Of a stretch of DNA of 64,000 nt, positions 56,601 to 64,000 are shown piece after piece. The stretch is from Melanocharis versteri (taxonomy: Eukaryota > Chordata > Aves > Passeriformes > Melanocharitidae): contig VZTG01001555.1 in the NCBI GenBank assembly GCA_013397845.1, forward strand, positions 372,001 to 436,000, read 5' to 3'. A program made the translations under genes and the position numbers. Under the pieces are notes generated by a model that ran no database searches, was not told the origin of the DNA, and saw only the letters and a list, made by a program, of their open reading frames with translations. Every line of letters starts with the position of its first letter. Position 1 is the first letter of the stretch.

Positions 56601-59600
56601 CCTGCAGGCAGAAGTGGGATGTATCTGTCTTCCTGAAGTCCTGCTCAGACCTGCCATTCTGTGATTTTTATTCTGATGATGCTTTATTATAATACTGATG
56701 TTTTGTCTCAGACTGTTGTTATTACAATATTCCTTTATCTGCTGCTCCTCTACTAATAACTCCTGCTGTTCAGGTGGCTGGTTTGACCAGGGCTGAGTAT
56801 TTTCAACCTGGTACTCTTTGGTTACACAATCACTTCACGGCAGAAATCCAAGGTGCTGCTGGGATGGTCTTGTCCTCTCCCTCTCCAACCTGTGCTTGGT
56901 CTTACCGCCTGTCTTGCCTGGCACTGCAAACCAGACAGCTGTGCCTGACTTGGGTCAGGGGACTGATCCAGCTGAAAACATACCAGCTGGGAGGAAGGCA
57001 AAAGGAGAGATCATATTTCCATTGTGTGTTTTGCTATCTCATATCCTTTGTCTGTCTTGTCTACCTTGGATAGAGTAATCACATCTTGTGCTATGTTTGG
57101 AAAGCAGAGTGGAATTGTAAGGTGATATAAGCACTGGTTTGGATAATCTTTTCCAGACTGAGGGATGTCTAAACTGCTGTGCAGAGGAAACTGGTGTCTG
57201 AGGAGCTCCTCCTGAAATGGACCTCAACTTGTTACTCGGGACAGGGAGCTTTTTCTCTGTCACTAAATACCAAGACCTAGAGAGTTTCCCAAGGTTAGGA
57301 GAAGTGGGCACATGCCACTGAGGAAAGATACTGTTCAAGGCATAAGACAAGGAAAACCAAGAGGATAAAAGGAGCTGGTCTAAGTTCTGTCACAGAAAAT
57401 GCATTTTAAAGTGATTTGGCGTGTTTTAACCACAATCAGGTAATGAATGAGGCAGCCAAAGGAAGGCTCTTGGCTTTATTCCCATTCCCTGTTAAGACAC
57501 TCCTCTGGGTGATGCATGTCAGAGCAGTCTCTATCCTGACACCAAGTGGAGAGAGCTCACACGGACTGCTTCAAAATGTGATCAAGTGTATATCCTCACT
57601 GGCACTGAGGACAACCACTCGATGTGCCACCCATTCTAGAACCAGTGAGGCACCACACAGTTTTTAAGCATTTTTGTATTTCTAGGAGTTTTTTTTCAAG
57701 AACCTGTCTCCTAGCAGCAGAAATATACACTGGACATAGTTATACTTGATAAAACCCACTTCCTGGTCTCCTGCGGTTTTACCCTCCTATCTCAAGTTTC
57801 CACCAGTGCCACACATGATGAGTACCCAGTGAGTGCATGTTGATCATCTTTACTGGGGTCAAGGTGGGTTTCAAGAGCAGCAGGGTAGTCACAGAATCAC
57901 AGATGGGTTGAGGTTAGCAGGGACCTCTGGAGTTCATCTGGTCCAATCCCCTGCTAAGCAAGGCCACCTACAGCCCATTTCCCAGGTCCATGTCTAGAGA
58001 GCTTTTGAGTATCCCCAAGTATGGAGAAATTCTTGCCCTGAAAATGAAGAAGAGGGTGCCTTTTCCTTGTGAGGAAGGGCCAGTGCTCAGTCGTGTCAAG
58101 GTGATGCACATTGCAGTGTGGCGGAGTGGTCCCACCATGCTGCCAAAGAGCAAGGCAGGGTACCCAGTCCTGAGACTGGCATATCTCCCAGCACAACTTA
58201 TTCACACTTTCCAGCATGCTCTTCCCAGGAGGGGTTGGGGGCTGGTCAGTTCTGGGCTCCTCAGTACGAGAGAGACGTGGAGCTCCTGGAGCAGATACAG
58301 CAGAGGGCTACAAAGAGGATTAAGGGACTGGAGCATCTCTCTTACAAGGATTGCCTGAGGGCCTGTTCAGCCTCATGAAGAGATGACTGAGAGGTGACCT
58401 TGTTAATGTCTGTAAGTATCTGAAGGGAGGGTGTCAAGAGGATGGAGCCAGGCTCTGCTCAGTGGAGCCAAGCAATAGGACAAGCGGCAACAGGCAGAAA
58501 CTGATGCACAGAAAGTTCCACCTGAATATGAAGAAAAACTTCTTTACTGTGTGGGTGACCAAGCACTGGAACAGACTGCCCAGAGAGGCTGGGGGATCTC
58601 CCTCACTGGAGATATTTTGGAGCTTTCTGGATGCAACTCTGTGCAATTGATGGCACTTGAGCAGGGAGGTTGGACCTCACATGGTCCCTTCCAACCTTAC
58701 CCATTTTGTGATTCTGTGATTTTCCCCTTTCCGTGCACGTCAGACCTCCAGTTCTGGGTGGCCAGAAGCCCTCCTTCAGAAGCTTCCCATCCTGCAGCTC
58801 AAGTCCTCACCCCACCTAGAACACCTCTAACTCATCCTGAGAATCACACCTCTTTTGACCTTGGCCCTGGGATTAAAGGGAGATCACTGCCAGATGAGGT
58901 TCCCCCAGGGATTCAGCCTCTGAAGGCTTCAGCTTCCCTTGCCTATTTGAGGTTGTTTTCTCTCCAAGAGTCTTACTCTTCACTCTTGCTTTACACATTT
59001 CTAACTCTGCCTCCCAGGTATAGAAAAATCCCTCATCATTTTGCAAGGTGCCAGAAAACCACAGAAAGTCCAGTACCAGCCGCTGGCTAAGCCTCAAACC
59101 CCCAGCCAAGAAACAACAGCATCCTACAGGGCTCTGCACCAGAAAGGTAACAGCTTCTCTCCCAGGCGAAAAAACCCCACATCAATTTAACACAGAAAGT
59201 TATCAAACACATCTAGTGTCAAGCTATTCCATCCCTCTGATGGATGGCATTCAGAAACAGCACAGAAAGGAGGCACTGGTACTGATAAATTTAAAAGCAT
59301 TTAGCAGCTGCCCTGTTGTTTAAGCCATCTCCTAATTATTCAACATAGAAAAAAAAAACAGGGAGAGGAAAATGTGTCATGCATGGACTTACCCAGCTGA
59401 TCCAGAGCAAAGAGGGCTGGGGCACCTTCGGAGAGCTCATTGTCTGAGGGAAGAAGAACAAATGCTTGGAAAGTCAGCTGGAGAGGTAGATGAGGACAGG
59501 TGGGGTGACAACACTGTTTTAATCATGCTGCAGATAAGCCTCTGCTCAGCTTGCTTCCAGTTCACCCTGACAGCTTTCATGTGCATATTGTGGGTTTTCT

Positions 59601-62097
59601 TTTAATTCAGATGTTACTGAAAAACCTCAGAACCAGCTCAAGACAGAGACTTGTCAGGACAAACCCAGAGGAGCAGAAGCTCCACTGCCCCGTCTGTGCC
59701 CTCCCTGGGATCCCTGGCAGTGCTCCCCTTTTTGTCTGTACCACAGCTCTTCACTCCCGTTTTTAAATTTGCCCAGTGCTCAGGGCATGGCCAGGAGCAC
59801 CCTGCCTGCAGCAAAGCTTTCCTGTATGCTACAGTCTCCAACAACAGCAGCTGGGAAAGCTTTAACCAGCAGGAGCAAGAGTTATTCAGAGGCTGACCAA
59901 ATTTTTGAGTCATCTGATAACAGCACTGCAGTAACTCAGTGCCTGTGACAGGCTAGACCACGAGCTTTGGAAATCCCTGAGCTGGTGGCATCTCTCACCA
60001 AAAACTTGTAGGGCTTTATTTTGCATCCCATAAATGAGCCCACCCAATCTTGTCTCCTCCCAGCTGCAGAGAACAAAAGTCAGCTCCCTCACTGCCAGTA
60101 AGATCCACAACCACACACGAACATGTGACCAAGTGCTCTATTCCATTTGTGCCTTGTAGATGGTGGGGATTTCACTATTTTCAAACATTTCCTGCAATGT
60201 CAAAAGTGCTGCTAAATTGAAAAACCCAGTGCAAATTTAAAAAAATTAAATTGCAGAGGATGGGGGGGTTTGTGGTGGTTTTATTTTTTTCCCTTTACGA
60301 TTCATGGCATTTTTTCCATGAATGGGCTTGACTTAAAAAAACTTTTGGTCTGGAATCTGTGGATCTCTGTATTCCTAGGGGTTCCAGGAGGACATTTGAG
60401 AAGGGCAGGTGCATGATGGCCTATAGCAATCCATACCTGTGTCCTTTCTAAGAGATCTTGCCCCCTGTTATAAAATGCTCTTAGGCCCAATGGTTAAAGC
60501 TGTAAGCCACTAGTTTAGGACAGCAATGGGCTGCATACAAAACCAAAAGCCAATGTATATCCACATTCAATTGTTCACCTGGTTTGGGTTTTTATGAACT
60601 CCTGATGGCAGTGACTCAATTTACAGACACGCACGGTGCAATCCTGAAGTCAACAGGCATTTAACCAATACAGCTATAAACAATAACACAGACCATGCAC
60701 ATAGCAAAGACTTTTAAGAAATAATAGAAGCAGAGATTGTTCTGATGGGGAAAAAGAGTGGACTGCAGCAGGCATCCCTGTGCTGGTCCCCTGGAGCCAC
60801 CCTGGGCTGGGTACCTGCAGAAGCAACAGATGTTCTACCATGAGGATGTTGCCCAGTGGTGCTTTGCTGGGGATACTGAACCCAGGGCTCAAAAGCATAA
60901 ATCTACTTATGGGTTCAAAAGCATAAAGCTACTTATGTAATTCAGCTCTCACAGAAAAGGAGGCAATGCCACATCTTGGTTTGTCCCTTTCCCTTCCCCC
61001 AGCATCTGGGCTATCAGCGGGAAGCCAAGGGAAACAGATGGAGATAAGCGAGCGCTTTACCAAAGCAAAGTGTTTCCGTTCCCAAGGTGCTGCCATCTGG
61101 AAGGCTGTGGGTTTATTTTGGTTTTAGTCTGGGGCACAGCACATCCCAGACAAAGGAACTTTGCCCAGGGAGGGACAGATTGTGCTGGCCCAGGGGACAG
61201 GAACCTCTGGTAAAAAGGATGACCTGGGGCTAAGCAAGGAGCACTTGTGGCTGCTCCTGCCAAATGTTCTAATGGGGATTAAAAAGCAAGTAAGAGCAGC
61301 TGACTGGAAATTAGGTAGAGATGAACTGACAGAGGAAATAGGACTGCTGGCTACTTCTCATTGCATCTGCCCTGGGTGCTTTCCTGATGCAGGCAATTTC
61401 TAGAGAGCAATGAACCCTAGCCTGGAGGTGGGATGTCTTGTGTCCACCTAAGGCGGGCTGAAGCCTTGAACAGTCCTTGCACAGGGAGCCCCAGCTGGGG
61501 CAGCCCCCCTGTCATTGCCAGGACAGCATGTATCCCTGCAGCCATCCTAAATTGTCCCGCACAAATGTGACTGAAGAGAACATTTTATCAGTTCTCCTGT
61601 CACTCCTTCCCAACCACGGTAATCTGCAGAGGCCTACTTGTGGAGAGTGAGGGTGGTTACATCTAGCACAAGTGGCACATTAACTGGCCAAAGATGGGTG
61701 TTGGGGCTTTTTTACTTTCTTTTCTTCTCTTCTCTCTTTTTTTTTTTAAAGTCCACTCCAAAGAAGGAAAACAAGCCGCAGACTGAGTGCCTGTGTCAGT
61801 GTGACAGTTTAGGTCAGACCTTTCCCACTTTCATGCCCAGCTCTGGACATGTCCCAGCAAAACCCCTGGGACCACTGCAAGCACAGTGAATGGCAGCAGC
61901 ACATTGGGAAGGCTCTCAGCACTTTCACTGGGTGGATTAAAAACCAGCAATCATATCCTACCTCCTTTCACACTGGAAAAGGGGTGGATCCCACCATGAG
62001 ATAACCAGTTTGTTTCATCCAGCTTCCAGTTTTCACCAGGGTCCATCTCTGATCCGCAGCATCAAAGATCTGCTTGCAATGCCTCCTGCTGCTCTCT
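50231..62097 (-). CDS. Candidate unrecognised multi-exon gene
   Basis: A series of splice-bounded open segments on the minus strand that join in frame: 62097-61962 (start codon 62046-62044), 59443-59393, 57211-57065, possibly 56077-55997, 54960 toward 54746, 51607-51551, and 50685 toward 50231. The first donor leaves one base (phase 1), and all following acceptors and most donors are also phase 1, so they join without a stop. Not every junction is settled; the end of the 54960 segment and any exon before 51607 are open. I do not recognise the protein. It is not FUT4, PIWIL4, ANKRD49, GPR83 or C11orf97 as I recall them, which are genes near human AMOTL1. It would be transcribed toward AMOTL1 and end just upstream of the CpG island. 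Confidence 0.45.
51551..51607 (-). CDS. Candidate gene, penultimate exon
   Basis: 57 bases between CATTTTACAG and GTAAGA, phase 1 to phase 1. It encodes ELVYGSPVFISKANISGG. The splice sites are good. It joins the last candidate exon in frame. Confidence 0.45.
52454..52481. repeat. (TTTG)n microsatellite
   Basis: About six TTTG units in a T-rich setting. Confidence 0.95.
54746..54960 (-). CDS. Candidate gene, fourth exon or alternative 3' end
   Basis: This begins after CAGCTTGCTGTCACAG in phase 1 and joins the preceding exon as ECPGCQKYERAQKVIRKHHG, then RKVYEGLSNLMMQLKLLAQE and GKWDRVLEETALV. The composition and mild helical pattern look protein-like. The frame stays open to TAA at 54748-54746. 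No strong donor lies inside it; GTCTAT, GTGTAC and GTAATG are all poor. So it may be a terminal exon, or splice out by a weak site. It ends about 80 bases from a CR1 tail. Confidence 0.38.
55043..55515 (-). repeat. CR1 LINE 3' fragment
   Basis: The plus strand starts TCACAGAATCTGACTGGCTG and carries CTGGTCTGACCACCCTGCTC, GTGTGCCAGTGCTTGGTCAC and CCATTCCTTCTCTATGCTGA in CR1 reverse-complement order. About 470 bases. Confidence 0.93.
55623..55652. repeat. 15-bp tandem duplication
   Basis: CATGGAAGCTGCTCT occurs twice in a row with no mismatch. Confidence 0.9.
55653..57064. other. Unannotated DNA between candidate exons
   Basis: Apart from the weak candidate exon at 55997-56077 nothing was recognised. 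Confidence 0.5.
55997..56077 (-). CDS. Candidate gene, possible extra exon
   Basis: 81 bases after TCTTGCGTGTAG, with a weak donor GTTTAT, phase 1 to phase 1. It reads TPYDTVPEATLIHQHIQHLH then LLVHLP. Both splice sites are weaker than those of the neighbours, so this may be chance. Confidence 0.25.
57065..57211 (-). CDS. Candidate gene, third exon
   Basis: 147 bases, phase 1 to phase 1, acceptor GGTCCATTTCAG, donor GTAGAC. It encodes GAPQTPVSSAQQFRHPSVWK and then RLSKPVLISPYNSTLLSKHS, ending RCDYSIQ. The frame is open further upstream to 57350, and a stronger acceptor (TATCTTTCCTCAG) at 57318 would give a longer exon, but in phase 0, which does not fit the preceding exon. Confidence 0.45.
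57891..58025 (-). repeat. CR1 LINE 3' tail
   Basis: The plus strand starts TCACAGAATCACAGATGGGT, then TTCATCTGGTCCAATCCCCT, the reverse complement of a CR1 end. Confidence 0.92.
58237..58722 (+). repeat. CR1 LINE 3' fragment
   Basis: The plus strand carries GAGCAGATACAGCAGAGGGC, AAACTTCTTTACTGTGTGGG, GGTTGGACCTCACATGGTCC and ends TTGTGATTCTGTGATT. It may extend further 5' to about 58060, but that part is less certain. Confidence 0.95.
58723..59392. other. Unannotated DNA
   Basis: No gene or repeat recognised. Confidence 0.5.
59393..59443 (-). CDS. Candidate gene, second exon
   Basis: 51 bases between TTCTTCTTCCCTCAG and GTAAGT, both strong sites, phase 1 to phase 1. Joined to the initiator exon it reads DNELSEGAPALFALDQL. 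Splice-site quality makes this one of the best supported segments. Confidence 0.5.
59444..61961 (-). other. Candidate gene, intron 1
   Basis: 2518 bases between the two best supported candidate exons. Contains a 26-bp tandem duplication at 60889-60937. No transposable element recognised. Confidence 0.4.
60889..60937. repeat. 26-bp tandem duplication
   Basis: TCAAAAGCATAAATCTACTT and TCAAAAGCATAAAGCTACTT start 26 bases apart with one difference. Confidence 0.9.
61962..62097 (-). CDS. Candidate gene, initiator exon
   Basis: The segment follows acceptor-like TTATTCCCCAG and ends at donor GTAGGA. ATG at 62046-62044 has G at -3 and G at +4, and an in-frame TGA lies six codons upstream, so this is a credible start. 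It encodes MDPGENWKLDETNWLSHGG, then IHPFSSVKG, leaving one base. The 50 bases before the ATG would be 5' UTR. It may be an internal UTR-containing exon or the transcript start. Confidence 0.5.
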
Positions 62098-62927
62098 CTG
62101 GGGAATAACCAAAAGATACTCTGAGCATCTGTCACGCTGCTAGACCAGAGCCAGCTGCTGAGAAGCTCACCTCAGCAGAGGAAAATTTTGTCAATATTTC
62201 AGGAAAAAATAAAGCAATTAAAAAAAAAATTGAGGAAAGACCCACATGGCTCACGGGGAATTCTTGGACCAAGGAGTTGCTGACTCTACCAAGCCTCAAC
62301 TTATCACGTCAACAAGCCTCCCCACTGCATCAAAAGGCCACCAACACTTGGACCTCTTCCATTTTCTGTTATCAGTCTGACCAACACTTAGAAATTCCTA
62401 ATCCATCATGATACTTGCAGGGATGGTGTTTTACTTCTGACTGGGCTGATGTTTCACTAGGACATCCATTGGGGATGTGCGTCTTGGCTTTACATGCCCA
62501 GCCATCAGGTCCTGGCAAGTGAGGGGAGTGGGCAGACTTGCTGGCCCTTGTTCCCACATCCCAGCTCCTCCAGGGACAGGAGTTGCAGGCTGGAAGTTAC
62601 AATCAGTTATACATTCCAAGGCAGTGCTACCACTGGCCGCCCAGTTCTCACAACTGCCCCAGCCCTGGAGCGGGGGCTGTGGGCCACCAGGGAAGGATGG
62701 GGATCATTGAGCAATTAACACAGGAGCTCTCCACCCTAAAATGTTCCTTTCTGGTGTAGACAATAAATTATTCTCCTGACTATCAGCCATTCAGTGCAAC
62801 CTGCAGGTTTGTTGCATCTGGGAATCCTCATGGAGACATTTTCCTTCCCTTGATTCCTTGGACCTGTGCATCTGGGCAATCCCAGATGTGAGCAAAGAGT
62901 GTGAGAATAACTCATGGAGAGCAGCCC
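62098..62927. other. Unannotated DNA upstream of candidate gene
   Basis: No CpG island or obvious promoter for the candidate gene. If its transcript starts further upstream, that lies near or beyond the window end. Confidence 0.5.
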
Positions 62928-63547
62928 TACAGAGGACTTGAGGTTGTCACGGATGAAAAGCTGGACATGAGCCAAAAATGTGTGCTCACAGCCCAGACAG
63001 CCAACCTCATCCTGGGCTGCATCCAAAGCAGTGTGGCCAGCAGGGCCAGGGAGGGGATTCTGCCCCTCTGCTCTGCTCTGGTGAGACCCCACCTGCAGTT
63101 CTGCGTCCAGCTCTGGGGCCACAACACTAGAAGGACACAGACCAATTGGAGTGAGTCCAAAGGAGGGCCATGAAGACAATCAGAGGGCTGGAGCACCTCT
63201 CCTATGAAGACAGGCTGAGAAAGCTGGGGTTGCTCAGCCTGGAGAAGAGAAGGCTCCAGGGAGACCATATAGAACCTTTCAGTACGTAAAGGTGGCTTAT
63301 AAGAAAGGTTTAGATCAGATATGAGGAAGAAATTCTTTACTGTGAGGGTGGTGAGACACTGGCACATGCTGCCCAGAGAAGTTATGCATGCCTCATCCCT
63401 GGAAGTCTTCAAGACCAGGCTGGATGGGGTTTTGAGCAACCTGGTCTAGTGGGTGGCTCCCACTCCCACAGCAGGGGTGTTGGAACTAGATGATCTTTAA
63501 GATCCCTTTGAAACCAAGCAATTCTGTGATTCTGTGGTTCTATGATC
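62928..63547 (+). repeat. CR1 LINE 3' fragment, the longest well-preserved copy
   Basis: The plus strand runs from GGTTGTCACGGATGAAAAGC through GACCCCACCTGCAGTTCTGC, GAAATTCTTTACTGTGAGGG to ATTCTGTGATTCTGTGGTTC. About 620 bases, the typical CR1 order without large gaps. Confidence 0.96.
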
Positions 63548-64000
63548 CCTGGTGGGGTAGCACATACAGGCATTTAATGCATCCCTAGACCTTCAGGATT
63601 ACATGGATTTCAAAGGGAATAGAGTCCTTCCAGTATCAGCAACTTCTAATTTATTAAGGAAGCATAAAACAGTGTTGTGATGCGACAAGAAGTTTTTGCC
63701 TCTATTGGAAGATGCTGAAAAGGAGGTGAGAAGGATCTTCCCTAGCACTGTCTGAGGCAAACCCAGACCCCAAATGGCCGCGATGGAGCTGATTTCATGG
63801 TGAGGTGAGGCCCACGAGACCCATCACACTGACAGCTGGTCATCTCTACTCGGCCTCTGATTTTCTTCGTCATCATTTGCAGGAATTTTTTGTAATTTAA
63901 TGCTGTCACGACCCTAATTCAGGGCACTCCTGGGAGGGACAGGCAGGTAGCAATGGAGGGACACCATCACAGCAGCACCATCTCCTTAGGAAATGAGGCC
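63548..64000. other. Unannotated DNA at window end
   Basis: Nothing recognised. Confidence 0.5.

Noticed and set aside
60436..60463. A possible 28-base micro-exon on the minus strand
   Set aside because: Reads with a stop in the phase needed by the candidate gene.
62736..63439. Minus-strand frames of 147 and 170 codons near the window end
   Set aside because: They lie over a CR1 element read in antisense.

Overview
This window is vertebrate nuclear DNA and almost certainly from a bird. It has long introns with GT-AG splice sites, no bacterial-style gene packing, and many truncated CR1 LINE tails (plus-strand ends like ATTCTGTGATTCTGTG, minus-strand starts like AGAATCACAGAATGG). It also carries one piece of an avian ERVL-type LTR. 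A 53-base N gap and three single Ns mark it as draft assembly. Nothing in the sequence names the species.

Positions 291-39010, minus strand, hold most of AMOTL1 (angiomotin-like 1). Eleven coding exons, matching exons 2 to 12 of a 13-exon model, were placed by translating the minus strand and matching GT-AG sites and codon phase. All junctions are in frame and give about 885 codons. Exon 3 carries the YAP-binding L/PPxY motifs and the LATS-type HVRSLS site. Exons 4-9 carry the angiomotin coiled coil. The last exon, with the PDZ-binding C-terminus, lies before position 1. The first coding exon was not found; a CpG-rich island at about 49.24-50.0 kb, broken by the N gap, is the likely promoter.

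Positions 50231-62097, also minus strand, hold a set of splice-bounded open segments that look like a second, unrecognised gene running toward the AMOTL1 island. An initiator exon has an in-frame upstream stop and a good start context, and most following segments are phase 1 at both ends, so they join without breaking the frame. This is the most interesting part of the window, but it is inference from sequence alone.

The rest is intron or intergenic DNA with CR1 fragments, microsatellites and short tandem duplications. There is also a near-perfect 31-bp hairpin at 25480-25544, and a 168-bp segment set between two single Ns that copies a sequence 640 bp away and is probably an assembly error. 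No tRNA, rRNA, CRISPR or bacterial mobile element was seen.
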